DNA of 64,000 bases from Paraburkholderia eburnea (GTDB lineage: Bacteria; Pseudomonadota; Gammaproteobacteria; Burkholderiales; Burkholderiaceae): NCBI RefSeq assembly GCF_002917095.1, contig NZ_PQGA01000015.1, positions 84,147 through 148,146 of the forward strand, in the 5' to 3' direction. The notes beneath the pieces are model-generated. The model worked only from the letters and a program-made list of their open reading frames with translations. It was not told the DNA's origin and did no database searches. How positions within the stretch are numbered: position 1 is the stretch's first letter; every line of letters begins with the position of its first letter. Below, piece by piece: positions 36,753-46,005 of the stretch. The position numbers were made by a program, and so were the translations under genes.

Positions 36753-37538
36753 ATGGCTATCACTTACAAATCCGCCGGCGACATCGAGCGTCTGCGCATT
36801 TCCGGCCGGCTTGCCGCCGATGTGCTCGCCATGATCGGCGAACACGTCAAGCCCGGCGTCTCCACCGACGATCTCGACGCGATCTGCAACGACTTCATCG
36901 TCAACACGCTGAAGGCCGTGCCGGCCAACGTCGGCTATCTCGGCTTCCCCAAGACGATCTGCACGTCCGTCAATTCCGTGGTCTGCCACGGGATTCCGAG
37001 CCGCAACGAGGTGCTCAAGGACGGCGACATCATCAACATCGACGTGGCCGTGATCAAGGACGGCTATTTTGGGGACACGAGCCGCATGTACACGGTCGGC
37101 ACGCCCAGTTCAGTCGGGCGCCAGCTGATCGACACGACTTATGAGGCGATGCTCGCGGGCATCCGCGAGGTGAAGCCGGGCGCCACGCTCGGCGACGTGG
37201 GCCACGCGATCCAGAAGCGCGCTCAGGCCGACGGTTTCTCGATCGTGCGCGAATACTGCGGCCACGGCATCGGCAAGGTGTATCACGAGGAGCCGCAGGT
37301 GCTGCACTACGGCCAGCCGGGGCAGGGCGTGCGCCTGAAGCCCGGCATGGTCTTCACGATCGAGCCGATGGTCAACGCGGGACGCGCGGGCACGGCGGTG
37401 CAACGCGACGGCTGGACCGTCGTGACGAAGGACCGCTCGCTCTCCGCGCAGTGGGAACACATGGTCGCCGTCACCGACGACGGCTATGAACTGCTCACGC
37501 CCTGGCCGGACGGCACGGGTGCGTATGAAGCCCCGTGA
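36753..37538 (+). CDS. map: Methionine aminopeptidase, type I
   Basis: 261 aa from ATG 36753, normal for type I. The cobalt/iron ligands are in INIDVAVIKDGYFGDTSRMY (both Asp), CGHGIGKVYHEEP (His), MVFTIEPMVN (Glu) and SAQWEHMVAV (Glu). It removes the initiator Met from nascent proteins. The Shine-Dalgarno is weak. No terminator with a T-run follows. Confidence 0.97.
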   Translation: MAITYKSAGDIERLRISGRLAADVLAMIGEHVKPGVSTDDLDAICNDFIVNTLKAVPANVGYLGFPKTICTSVNSVVCHGIPSRNEVLKDGDIINIDVAVIKDGYFGDTSRMYTVGTPSSVGRQLIDTTYEAMLAGIREVKPGATLGDVGHAIQKRAQADGFSIVREYCGHGIGKVYHEEPQVLHYGQPGQGVRLKPGMVFTIEPMVNAGRAGTAVQRDGWTVVTKDRSLSAQWEHMVAVTDDGYELLTPWPDGTGAYEAP

Positions 37539-37710
37539 GGGCGTTCAAGGCAGTGAGCGCCGCTTTACAGCGGCCTGTGAGGGGTGTCGGCCAGTCTGTC
37601 AAGCCTTGTGCGCGCGGCGTTCAAGGAACTTTTTTGTCAAATAAGGATTTGACTCTCTGGCCAGTTCGGTTAAAGCTACGCGTTAGTGCTTTATTGGGGT
37701 TTACGACTGC

Positions 37711-38247
37711 ATGAGTCCGTCACTGACCGTTCGCCGTATCGTTGCCGATCAGGGTGCCGTGCTCCGCGAGCTTCGAACTGCGTCGCTGCGCGACGCGCCT
37801 TATGCCTTCGGCGACTCGCTCGAAGACGCCTTGTCCGCCGATGCAGCCGTCTTTGACGCCGCGGCCGCCCGTCATGCCGATTCGCATACCGCTACTTCGT
37901 TCATCCTCTACACGGAAGGCCATCCGGCCGGCCTGATCGGCGCGAACTTCGAGAGCGCGCCGGCGCGCCGGGCGTTCGTGTTCGCGTTGTGGGTGGCGCC
38001 GGCGGTGCGGCATCTGCGTGGCGGCGAACTGCTCGTCAACGCGGCCATCGACTGGCTCGCGAGCGAAGGCGCCCAGCAAATCTATGCGTGGGTAACCGAC
38101 AGCAATACCACCGCGATGCGTTTCTACGAGCGCCTGGGTTTCGTCGCCACGGGCGACCACGCGCGCAGCACGCAGACGCCCGAGCAATGGGAAACGCTGC
38201 TGATGCGCGAACTGGCAGGCGCTGCGCCGCTTGCTTCCGCGCAGTAA
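37711..38247 (+). CDS. GNAT-family N-acetyltransferase
   Basis: 178 aa single GNAT domain. VFALWVAPAVRHLRGGELLV contains the acetyl-CoA-binding stretch (RxxGxG/A variant: RHLRGGEL), and VTDSNTTAMRFYERLGFVAT the typical C-terminal motif B. Acceptor unknown. Stands alone between map and minC. Confidence 0.88.
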   Translation: MSPSLTVRRIVADQGAVLRELRTASLRDAPYAFGDSLEDALSADAAVFDAAAARHADSHTATSFILYTEGHPAGLIGANFESAPARRAFVFALWVAPAVRHLRGGELLVNAAIDWLASEGAQQIYAWVTDSNTTAMRFYERLGFVATGDHARSTQTPEQWETLLMRELAGAAPLASAQ

Positions 38248-38443
38248 GCGCGCCCTGGCTTTGCTGTTGCTGCGCCGGTTTTTTCCGCCCTGACGCGCAA
38301 GCCGCGTGTCATGTGGCGGCTTCTCCTGGCGTTTTTCGCGCCATTCTTTCGTCATTCCCTTCGCTGCCGCATTTTGAGCCGTTAAAAATAATGGCCGTGC
38401 GCGTCGACGCCTGTAAAATACGCAAAATTTTTCGCCGATCGCC

Positions 38444-39304
38444 ATGTCGCCCAAGAAATCGCCCTATTTTGAACTGAAGAGCGGTGCAGTCGATACGCTT
38501 CTGTTCGTGGTCAAAACGACTGAACTCGATGCGATGCGCGCCGAACTCACGCGGCGCTTCGAGGCGACGCCGGAATTCTTCGCCAACGACACGGTGGCCA
38601 TCGACCTGCGCCGTCTCGCCGACGGCGAACAGGTCGCGCTGGGCGACATCGCGCGCCTGCTCGAAAGCGTGCGCATGCGCCCCGTGGGCGTGGTGGCGCT
38701 TGCCGCGCAGCATGGCTGGGCCGCCGCTGCGGGCCTGCCGTTCCTCGAAGCGCGCGACAAGCGCGTGGCGGGGGCCGCCGCGGGCAGCACGAACGTCAAG
38801 ACCGAAGCCGAAGACCACGCCGCCGACGCTGCAAAGGCGAATGCGGCGGCTGCCGGCACCGCACAGCCCGAACTCTTCCCCGCTGATTCCACGCAAGACG
38901 CGAGCGCCGGCGGCGAGATCGACGCCGATGCCGATGCCGACCCACGCGGCAGCGGCACGGCGCCGCGCGAGGCGACGCTCGTGATCGACCGTCCGCTGCG
39001 CTCGGGCCAGCGGGTCTACGCGAAGGGCGATCTGGTGGTGCTCGGCATGGTGTCCAATGGCGCGGAAGTGATCGCCGAAGGCAACATCCATATTTACGCG
39101 CCGTTGCGTGGCCGCGCGCTCGCGGGCGTGCACGGCAACCACGACGCACGTATTTTCTGCACGAGTCTCGAAGCGGAACTGATTTCGATTGCGGGTATCT
39201 ACCGTACCACTGAAGTTCCTCTCTCAGCCGATGTGCATGGCAAGCCGGCGCAGATCCGGCTCGACGCAGAAAAGCTGTTGATCGAACCGCTGAGGCTCAC
39301 CTGA
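38444..39304 (+). CDS. minC: Septum-site determining protein MinC
   Basis: 286 aa, about 50 longer than E. coli MinC because of an Ala/Asp-rich linker at about residues 120-175. The N-terminal FtsZ-inhibiting domain runs from YFELKSGAVDTLLFV to about 115. The C-terminal beta-helix domain (QRVYAKGDLVVLGMVSNGAE to IAGIYRTTEVPLSADVHGK) dimerises and binds MinD. First gene of minCDE. Confidence 0.95.
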   Translation: MSPKKSPYFELKSGAVDTLLFVVKTTELDAMRAELTRRFEATPEFFANDTVAIDLRRLADGEQVALGDIARLLESVRMRPVGVVALAAQHGWAAAAGLPFLEARDKRVAGAAAGSTNVKTEAEDHAADAAKANAAAAGTAQPELFPADSTQDASAGGEIDADADADPRGSGTAPREATLVIDRPLRSGQRVYAKGDLVVLGMVSNGAEVIAEGNIHIYAPLRGRALAGVHGNHDARIFCTSLEAELISIAGIYRTTEVPLSADVHGKPAQIRLDAEKLLIEPLRLT

Positions 39305-39392
39305 GCCGCTGCTTGCACGCTGCGAAACGCGGGCGTGCGCGCGGCGCGCGATGAGACCAAAACCGGGAAACTGACGAACGCAAGGTAAGGGA

Positions 39393-40208
39393 ATGGCAAA
39401 AATCATTGTGGTGACTTCGGGCAAGGGTGGCGTTGGCAAAACGACCACGAGCGCGAGTTTCGCATCGGGCCTCGCGTTGCGTGGCCACAAAACCGCTGTC
39501 ATCGACTTCGACGTCGGTCTGCGCAATCTCGACCTCATCATGGGTTGCGAGCGCCGCGTCGTGTACGATCTGATCAACGTCATCCAGGGCGAGGCAAACC
39601 TCAACCAGGCGCTGATCAAGGACAAGAAGTGCGAGAACCTTCACATCCTGCCGGCCTCGCAGACGCGCGATAAAGACGCGCTCACGAAGGAGGGCGTGGA
39701 GAAGGTGATCGAAGATCTGCGCAAGATGGACTTCGAGTACATCGTCTGCGATTCGCCCGCGGGTATCGAATCGGGCGCGATGCTGGCGATGCACTTCGCC
39801 GACGAAGCGCTCATCGTGACGAATCCGGAAGTATCGTCGGTGCGTGACTCGGATCGTATCCTCGGCATGCTGTCGTCGAAGACCAAACGCGCGATCGAAG
39901 GGAAGGAGCCGATCAAGGAACACCTGCTCATCACGCGCTATAGCCCGAAACGCGTCAACGAAGGCGAAATGCTTTCGCTCGCGGATATCTCGGAAATCCT
40001 GCGCATCGAGCTGATCGGCGTGATTCCCGAATCCGAGGCGGTGCTGCACGCCTCGAACCAGGGCCTGCCCGCCGTCCATCTGGACGGCACCGACGTCGCC
40101 GAAGCCTACAAGGACGTCGTCGCGCGCTTTCTTGGCGAAGACAAGGCGCTTCGCTTCACCGACTACCAGAAGCCGGGGCTCCTGCAGCGCCTGTTCGGTA
40201 GCAAGTAA
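39393..40208 (+). CDS. minD: Septum-site determining ATPase MinD
   Basis: 271 aa. Deviant Walker A VTSGKGGVGKTTTSASFA at the N-terminus with the signature Lys, switch I IDFDVGLRNLDLIMGCERR, and a C-terminal amphipathic membrane-targeting helix KPGLLQRLFGSK. It oscillates with MinE and recruits MinC to the poles. 88 bp after minC and 14 bp before minE. Confidence 0.98.
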   Translation: MAKIIVVTSGKGGVGKTTTSASFASGLALRGHKTAVIDFDVGLRNLDLIMGCERRVVYDLINVIQGEANLNQALIKDKKCENLHILPASQTRDKDALTKEGVEKVIEDLRKMDFEYIVCDSPAGIESGAMLAMHFADEALIVTNPEVSSVRDSDRILGMLSSKTKRAIEGKEPIKEHLLITRYSPKRVNEGEMLSLADISEILRIELIGVIPESEAVLHASNQGLPAVHLDGTDVAEAYKDVVARFLGEDKALRFTDYQKPGLLQRLFGSK

Positions 40209-40222
40209 GGGAGGCGCACGTC

Positions 40223-40477
40223 ATGTCGTTTCTTTCGTTTTTTCTCGGCGAGAAGAAGAAGTCCGCCTCGGTAGCGAAGGAACGCCTGCAGCTCATCATC
40301 GCTCACGAGCGCGCAGGCGGTCACCCGCCCGCCGATTATCTGCCGGCCCTGCAACGCGAACTCGTCGCCGTGATCTCCAAGTACGTGAAGATCTCCGATG
40401 ACGACATCCGCGTGAGCCTGGAACGTCAGGACGACCTCGAAGTGCTCGAGGTCAAGATCGAGATTCCGCAGGCCTGA
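40223..40477 (+). CDS. minE: Cell division topological specificity factor MinE
   Basis: 84 aa. The N-terminal membrane/MinD-contact helix starts MSFLSFFLGEKKKSASVAKE, and the C-terminal dimerisation domain ends in VLEVKIEIP. GGAGG lies 8 bp before the start. It completes the minCDE operon. Confidence 0.97.
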   Translation: MSFLSFFLGEKKKSASVAKERLQLIIAHERAGGHPPADYLPALQRELVAVISKYVKISDDDIRVSLERQDDLEVLEVKIEIPQA

Positions 40478-40701
40478 CCTGCGGCGAGTGCGGCGCAGGC
40501 CTGTGCCGCACTCATCCCGATAGGGCTGCGCGACGGGTTTTCGCGCGCTTTCAGCACGCCCTGCGCAGCCTGCCTTACCTTACCGAAATATTCAGTTTCA
40601 CTTCACCCGCTGCGGTTACACGGCCGCTGTCAGCGCAGCCGCACGCTCGCGCATTGATCGGGTAACGCCACTCATGGCGTCCAACTCGAAGGGTGATCAA
40701 C

Positions 40702-41019
40702 ATGAATAATTCCATCCGCCTGCTTATCGCCAAGGCCGCCATCGTCGCTGCGGGCACGTGCGCCGTCGCTGCGCCGGCTTTCGCTGAAATCGTCGTCGTC
40801 GAGCCGAGCGCGCCGCCGCCCGCCGAGCGTGTCGAAGTCGTGCCCGCGCCGCGCGCCGGCTACGTCTGGGACAAGGGCCACTGGCGCTGGGATCACGGCC
40901 GCTATGTCTGGATCGCAGGCCACTGGCAGGCCGAACGCGTGGGCTACCACTGGGTGCCGGGCCACTGGGTCGCGCACGGCCCGAACTGGCGCTGGGTCGA
41001 AGGCCACTGGGCTGCTTGA
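40702..41019 (+). CDS. Exported WXXGXW-repeat protein
   Basis: 105 aa with a signal peptide (cleavage near AFA/EIV, residue 26). The mature part is a run of aromatic repeats of the form Y-x-W-x-x-G-H-W: YVWDKGHWRWDHGRYVWIAG, YHWVPGHW and WRWVEGHWAA. Such YXWXPGHW proteins are frequent in Burkholderia and of unknown function, probably periplasmic/envelope. ATG 40702 is chosen with GAAGGGTG upstream; GTG 40693 is the alternative. A tiny lipoprotein gene follows. Confidence 0.85.
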   Translation: MNNSIRLLIAKAAIVAAGTCAVAAPAFAEIVVVEPSAPPPAERVEVVPAPRAGYVWDKGHWRWDHGRYVWIAGHWQAERVGYHWVPGHWVAHGPNWRWVEGHWAA

Positions 41020-41063
41020 GAGCGCTTGATCGGCCACCGGTTCCATCGGCAAGGAGAAACACC

Positions 41064-41174
41064 ATGAGCAGAAGACTGCTCGCCGCGGCGGCGCTCGCGA
41101 TCGTGCTCGCCGGCTGCGTCGTCGTCCCCGCGCGGCCCATGTATGTGCGAGCCGCGCCCATCGTGATTTATTGA
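41064..41174 (+). CDS. 36-aa lipoprotein
   Basis: ATG 41064 with AAGGAG 7 nt upstream. Signal MSRRLLAAAALAIVLAGC contains a perfect lipobox (LAGC), leaving a mature peptide of only 19 residues (VVVPARPMYVRAAPIVIY after the Cys). Probably an envelope microprotein co-transcribed with the WXXGXW gene 44 bp upstream. Function unknown. Confidence 0.72.
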   Translation: MSRRLLAAAALAIVLAGCVVVPARPMYVRAAPIVIY

Positions 41175-41465
41175 GGTTGTTGAAGTTGGTTAGAGGCTCG
41201 CTGGCGGTAGGTCAGCAAGCCGCGCCAGGCCCGGCGCGCGTCAGCGGTTCGAGCGATCGAGCGTTGATGTGCCGCCGGGCTTTTTCGTTTTTTGCACGCG
41301 TGGCGAGGCGTGTCGATCGCATGGGTCGACGCGCCAGGCAAAGCGGGGTCCGATGAAATACGCAAACGTTCGCAGATTTCGCCTGTTGCGAACGGCTCCG
41401 TCCGATAGAATCTCGGAAAAAATGCCGGCAAATCATCGAAAACGGACCTCAACGTCCGCAGCACA

Positions 41466-42470
41466 ATGAAACGAGTTTTGATAGTCAAGGTGACGTCGCT
41501 TGGCGATGTCGTCGAGGCCCTTCCCGTGGTCGCCGATGTCCAGCGCAAATTCCCCGGCGCCAAGGTCGATTGGGCGGTGGACGACGCCTTCGCGGAGATC
41601 GTGCACTGGAACGCAGGGATCGACCGCGTGCTCTGCGCGCCGCTGCGCCGCTTCAAGAAGGCGCGCCGCTGGAGCGATTTCAAGGCGATCTGGGACTCGA
41701 TCGCCGAACTGCGCGCCGAACGTTACGACGCCATCATCGACATTCACGGTGTCTACAAGAGCGCGATCATCGCGTTCATCGCGCGCGGCAAGCGGCGCTT
41801 CGGCTACCTCGCACAGGATCTTGGCGAGCAGGGCGCGGCGTTCGCCTACAACGGCCGCTTCGGGCCGCGTCCGAAGTGTGATGCGTGGCTTGGCATGCGC
41901 ATCAGCACGGGTGAAGCGCTCGGCTATACCGTCGATACGCCGCCCGATTTCCAGATGCGCATTCCGCGCGACGGCAATGCGCTGCCCGCGCCCGATGCGC
42001 CTACCGCGCTGATCTTTCACGCCACGTCGAAGGAAGAGAAGAAGTGGCCTGTCGCGCATTGGGGCGAGCTGTGCAATGAGCTCGTCAAACGCGGCCTGCG
42101 GATCGAGCTGCCGTGGGGCTCGGATGCCGAGCACGCGACGGCGAAGGAAATCGCCGCGCTAGTGCCAGGCGCCGTGATCCTGCCGCGTCTCACGGTCACG
42201 CAGGTGGCGCAGCGTATCGAGGACAGTGCGCTCGTGGTCGGCACGGACACGGGCTTCGTGCATCTGGGCCACGCGCTGCTCAAGCCCACGGTGATGATCT
42301 TCGTCGCGACCAACGCCGAGCACCTTGGCGTGCGCGCACCGGATCGCTCGATCTCGATCGGCGACGGTCATCATGTGCCGCCGGTTTCGGTGGCGCTCGA
42401 CGCGATCGACCGTGTTTATCCCGCGCGTACGGGAGACGCATCGAAAGGGCCGGCGGTGACGGCCGTCTGA
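41466..42470 (+). CDS. waaC: Lipopolysaccharide heptosyltransferase I
   Basis: 334 aa GT9 enzyme adding the first heptose to Kdo2-lipid A on the inner face of the inner membrane. N-terminal MKRVLIVKVTSLGDVVEALP carries the family start with the conserved Asp. The sugar-nucleotide side is in LIFHATSKEEKKWPVAHWGE and LVVGTDTGFVHLGHAL. Confidence 0.93.
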   Translation: MKRVLIVKVTSLGDVVEALPVVADVQRKFPGAKVDWAVDDAFAEIVHWNAGIDRVLCAPLRRFKKARRWSDFKAIWDSIAELRAERYDAIIDIHGVYKSAIIAFIARGKRRFGYLAQDLGEQGAAFAYNGRFGPRPKCDAWLGMRISTGEALGYTVDTPPDFQMRIPRDGNALPAPDAPTALIFHATSKEEKKWPVAHWGELCNELVKRGLRIELPWGSDAEHATAKEIAALVPGAVILPRLTVTQVAQRIEDSALVVGTDTGFVHLGHALLKPTVMIFVATNAEHLGVRAPDRSISIGDGHHVPPVSVALDAIDRVYPARTGDASKGPAVTAV

Positions 42471-42829
42471 ACTTCGCGCGTTCTGCGTTGCCCGGCCCGC
42501 TCGTCTCACGCAGACCCGCGGGCCGTTTTCATTGGCGCGAACGTCATGCAAGTGTCATCGTCGATGATGAATGCGCGCTTGAACCCGGCTTGAACCCGGC
42601 TGGAACTCGATTACCAACTTGTTAAAAGTGTCGCCGTTGCGTGCATCGTGCGGCGCGTATCGCACGTGGCTGTGCGCAGGCACGCACGCGCTGTAACACG
42701 AGCCATACCGCTGCTTACAAATTGCAACGCCTGGGGGATTCGCCGTCGTGTTCAATCTCAACTGTCCACTGCGAGCCATGCGAGGCACGGCATCCAGGAC
42801 ACCAGACATTGACTCGATGGGAGAACGAA
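42471..42829. other. Gene-free 359-bp gap
   Basis: No coding frame, hairpin with T-run or clear promoter hexamer pair is recognised between waaC and the next small lipoprotein gene. Confidence 0.45.
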
Positions 42830-42949
42830 GTGAAACGATTGACGCTTACCCTGATTGTGGGTGCAGTACTCGCAGCGTCGCTGGCCGGCTGCATCGTCGT
42901 GCCGCCGGGCGGGGGTTACCACGGCGGCGGTTACTACCACGGCTACTGA
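42830..42949 (+). CDS. 39-aa Gly/Tyr/His-rich lipoprotein
   Basis: GTG 42830 with GGGAG upstream. The signal runs KRLTLTLIVGAVLAASLAGC (lipobox LAGC); the mature peptide IVVPPGGGYHGGGYYHGY is dominated by Gly, His and Tyr, which could bind metal. Same architecture as the 36-aa lipoprotein before waaC (signal, LAGC, then VVP). Confidence 0.72.
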   Translation: MKRLTLTLIVGAVLAASLAGCIVVPPGGGYHGGGYYHGY

Positions 42950-43004
42950 TATCGACGAACGCCTGGCTGAGCGCGACGACGCGTGGAAAGCCCGATAGAG
43001 CGTA

Positions 43005-43184
43005 TCAGGCGAGCAGCATCTCGACGGCGACGACCGTCGCGACGGCGGCGGCGTTGGCGACCAGCGCTTCGATCACGACGGCACGCCACGTGGTCGTCCG
43101 CAGCCGGAAGGCGAGGAACAGGGAGATGCCCAGCGCGAGGGCAATCATCAGGACGATATCGGCATTGCTCAGATGCAGGTTCAT
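43005..43184 (-). CDS. 59-aa membrane microprotein
   Basis: Minus-strand ATG 43184 with a perfect GGAGG seven bases upstream. Two hydrophobic stretches, ADIVLMIALALGISLFLAF and VIEALVANAAAVATVVAVEM, are separated by a short basic loop (RLRTTTWR), giving a likely hairpin in the inner membrane. Function unknown. Lies behind the terminator of the MHS transporter on the same strand. Confidence 0.7.
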   Translation of the reverse strand: MNLHLSNADIVLMIALALGISLFLAFRLRTTTWRAVVIEALVANAAAVATVVAVEMLLA

Positions 43185-43263
43185 CGTGGGCCTCCCGTGC
43201 GCGCTTGCGCGGACCTTGTTGATTCGAGTATAGCCACGCCGCGTGCGTGTCCATAGTGAACAA

Positions 43264-43300
43264 AAAAAAGCGGAGTCCGGTTGGCGGACTCCGCTTTTTG
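43264..43300 (-). terminator. Terminator of the MHS transporter gene
   Basis: 15-bp stem AAAAAGCGGAGTCCG / CGGACTCCGCTTTTT with a 5-nt loop and flanking A/T runs on both strands. Confidence 0.9.
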
Positions 43301-43331
43301 GCTTTCTACCGCGATTACCGCGACGAAGAAA

Positions 43332-44648
43332 TCAGGTCAGCGACGTATGACGCGTCTCGCGCATGCACAGCACGCCGAACAGGCTCACGGCCGCCGCGAT
43401 CGACACATACGCGCCCACCCACGAGAGGCCGCCGCGCGCGGCCAGTTGCTGCGCGATATACGGCGCCACCGACGCGCCCAGAATCCCGCCCAGGTTGTAG
43501 GCGACGCCCGCGCCCGTGTAGCGCACGCTGGTCGGGAACAGCTCGGGCAGCAGCGCGCCCATCGGAGCGAAGGTCGCGCCCATCAGGAACAGCTCGATCA
43601 CGAGGAACAGCAGCACCAGCGGCAGCGAGCCGCTGCCGAGCAGCGGCTGCATCGTGAAGCCCGAGAGAATCGCCAGAATGCAGCCGACGATCAGCACTGG
43701 CTTGCGGCCGAAGCGGTCGCTCAAAGCCGCCGAAATCGGCGTGGCGATACCCATGAACACCACGGCGATGCACAGCATGCCGAGGAAGGTCGGACGCGCG
43801 ATATGCAGCGCCGTCACGCCATGCGAGAGCGAGAACACCGTGGCGTTATAGAACAGCGTGTAGCAGACCACCATCGCGAGCGCGCCGAGGATCGTCGGCC
43901 ACCAGTAGCTGCCGAGCAGCGTCGCGACCGGCACCTTGACGCGTTCCTCGCGCTCGATGGCGGCCTTGAATGCGGGCGTTTCGGCGATCTTCAGACGCAC
44001 GTAGAGGCCCAGCGCGACGAGCACCGCCGACACGATGAACGGCACGCGCCAGCCCCAGTCGCGGAACTGCTGGTCGGAGAGTGTCGAGGCAAGACCGAAG
44101 AACAGCGCATTCGAGGCGAGAAAGCCCACCGACGGCCCGAGCTGCGGAAACATGCCGAACCAGCCGCGCTTGCCCTGCGGCGCGTATTCGGTGGCGAGCA
44201 GCGCCGCGCCGCCCCATTCGCCGCCCAGTCCAATGCCCTGACCGAAGCGCAGCACGCAGAGCAGAATCGGCGCGAGGCTGCCGATCGAGTCATAGCCGGG
44301 CACGAAGCCGATCAGCGTGGTCGAGAGGCCCATCACGAGCAGCGAGGCCACCAGCGTCGACTTACGGCCGATACGGTCGCCGAAATGGCCGAACAGGAAC
44401 GAGCCGATCGGCCGCGCGACGAAAGCGATGCCGAAGGTCACGAACGCCGATAGCGCCTGCGCCGTGGCCGAGCCGTGGGGGAAGAACACCGGGCCGATCA
44501 CGAGCGCGGCGGCGGTTGCGTACACATAGAAGTCGTAGAACTCGATCGCGGTGCCGATGAAGCTCGCGAAGATCACGCGCGCGGTGCTCCGCTGGCGGGT
44601 GGCATCGGGCTGATCGGCGCTCGCCGACGAAAGCGGTGAGGTGGACAT
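43332..44648 (-). CDS. MFS transporter, metabolite:H+ symporter (MHS) type
   Basis: 438 aa from ATG 44648 with GGAG upstream (a 23-codon longer frame lacks this). Twelve membrane segments. MHS signatures: ASFIGTAIEFYDFYVYATAA at the first segment, GHFGDRIGRKSTLV loop 2-3, LRFGQGIGLGGEWGGAAL and SDRFGRKPVL. The substrate is probably a small organic acid or osmolyte (ProP/ShiA/KgtP relatives); this cannot be told from sequence. A -10 TATAAT lies far upstream at 44994-44999. Confidence 0.9.
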   Translation of the reverse strand: MSTSPLSSASADQPDATRQRSTARVIFASFIGTAIEFYDFYVYATAAALVIGPVFFPHGSATAQALSAFVTFGIAFVARPIGSFLFGHFGDRIGRKSTLVASLLVMGLSTTLIGFVPGYDSIGSLAPILLCVLRFGQGIGLGGEWGGAALLATEYAPQGKRGWFGMFPQLGPSVGFLASNALFFGLASTLSDQQFRDWGWRVPFIVSAVLVALGLYVRLKIAETPAFKAAIEREERVKVPVATLLGSYWWPTILGALAMVVCYTLFYNATVFSLSHGVTALHIARPTFLGMLCIAVVFMGIATPISAALSDRFGRKPVLIVGCILAILSGFTMQPLLGSGSLPLVLLFLVIELFLMGATFAPMGALLPELFPTSVRYTGAGVAYNLGGILGASVAPYIAQQLAARGGLSWVGAYVSIAAAVSLFGVLCMRETRHTSLT

Positions 44649-44993
44649 CGAAGGGTCTCCAGTCATTGTGACGCGCGCTGGCGGGCCTGTGCGGGACCCG
44701 GTCAATCGGGAAAGCACGAGGCGCGGCGCGGACGTCTTTGTTCAGGTCTCGAAGCGGCAGGGCGGTGCGCGGCGCAGGCAGCGCCACGGCGACAGCGGTT
44801 TCCTTGATCCGGCAACGATTCGTCAGTATGCATCGCACAGCGGCAACTGTGCGCGCGAAAGCGGGGACCGGCGCTCGCGCGCGCCGATAGGCGCAAAGCG
44901 GGTGCGAAGCACGATCAATGAGCGCTGCGGCGCGGCGTGGGTGACGCGGCGCGCAGGCGGGACCGGCGCGAAGCCGGCGGGGGATAGCGAAAA

Positions 44994-45023
44994 ATTATAA
45001 CGATCGGGTGCGGCGCGCAGCAA
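44994..45023 (-). promoter_or_regulatory. Candidate promoter for the MHS transporter
   Basis: On the minus strand TTGCTG, 18-nt spacer, perfect TATAAT (complement of 44994-44999). It would give a leader of about 340 nt; the 44649-45090 gap has no other recognisable feature. Confidence 0.5.
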
Positions 45024-45090
45024 GGCGCACGCAAGCTCTTCTGCCGGCGTTCGAAAGACGCGCCGTCCTGCGAAGTGGATCAATCGGCGA

Positions 45091-45600
45091 TCAGTAGTCG
45101 CGCGCTTGCGGCGACGCCAGCGTGCGCAACTGGAACTTGCCGTCGTCGTTGAAAAGCCAGTCCTCGAACAACTCGATCTGGCCGACCGAGTTGAGCAGGC
45201 GCGGCGGCGGCGCCGGCAACGGTTGCGCGTGGCGCAGCGTGGCGAGCGCGGTGGTTTCGGCGTCGTCGTCGCCGTTGGTGCGATAGACCGACGACTTCAC
45301 AACCTGACCGTCGCGGTTGACCGTGAACGAGACCACCACGAGCGAGCGCAACATCGCCTGGGGCGTGCCGCGCAGCACGTAGGACGGATTGCGCTCGACG
45401 ATGCGCCTGGCGATCTGAGCGCGATAGTCGTCGAGGGTCGCGCTGTTGATGGCCTGCGGCGGAATGATGAGGAGCGGTCGAGGCGGCGGTGTGATCGTGC
45501 AGGCGCTTGCGAGCGCAAGCATCAGCGCCGGGCCGAGGCGGCGGAGAGCGGCAGCGCTCACGGCCGCAAGGCCGCTGCGCGTACGAGCGCGGATGAGCAT
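45091..45600 (-). CDS. Exported TonB-C-terminal-like protein
   Basis: 169 aa with a basic/hydrophobic N-terminus and a possible lipobox ending at Cys 34 (ALASAC). The Pro-rich ITPPPRPLLIIPP follows. Residues 60-130 resemble a TonB C-terminal fold (IARRIVERNPSYVLRGTPQA, VVSFTVNRDGQVVKSSVYRT). Proteins of this kind in Burkholderia are uncharacterised; energy-transducing function is doubtful without a membrane anchor and ExbBD partners. The start may be downstream. Confidence 0.72.
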   Translation of the reverse strand: MLIRARTRSGLAAVSAAALRRLGPALMLALASACTITPPPRPLLIIPPQAINSATLDDYRAQIARRIVERNPSYVLRGTPQAMLRSLVVVSFTVNRDGQVVKSSVYRTNGDDDAETTALATLRHAQPLPAPPPRLLNSVGQIELFEDWLFNDDGKFQLRTLASPQARDY

Positions 45601-45792
45601 GGCGAGCAGGCTCGAAGGCGAGACAGATTCGAGCTTAGTCGAAACGCGAGGGGAATCAATCCGCAGTCACCCGCGCCGGGGTAAGGGCCGGGAAGGGACA
45701 GCCGGAGGACGTGATAGCGGGGAGACGGAGGTGTCGCCAGGCGTCGCGAGGAAGGCGCGACGCTGCGTTGTTCTATCGGCTGGTCGAGCGGG

Positions 45793-46005
45793 TTATTCGA
45801 CCGGAAACTGCGCGCAGGGATCGGCCACGACGGCGGAGCACGCGTACGAGTACTCGCCGCTCTTCAGGAACAGTTCCTTGCCGACCTGGACGTTCGCACG
45901 CAGATCGGGCGAGGTTTCCCAGGCGATGTAGCTCGAACACGTCGCGGCGAACAGAACGACGATCGAAAAAGCAAATTTTTCAAATACCTGGTAACGGTGC
46001 GGCAT
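45793..46005 (-). CDS. Small hypothetical membrane/exported protein
   Basis: 70 aa from ATG 46005 (an in-frame ATG five codons earlier is possible). One N-terminal hydrophobic segment, FAFSIVVLFAATCSSYIAW, then a soluble part with two cysteines near its end (YACSAVVADPCAQF). The ribosome-binding site is weak. Unknown function. Confidence 0.55.
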   Translation of the reverse strand: MPHRYQVFEKFAFSIVVLFAATCSSYIAWETSPDLRANVQVGKELFLKSGEYSYACSAVVADPCAQFPVE

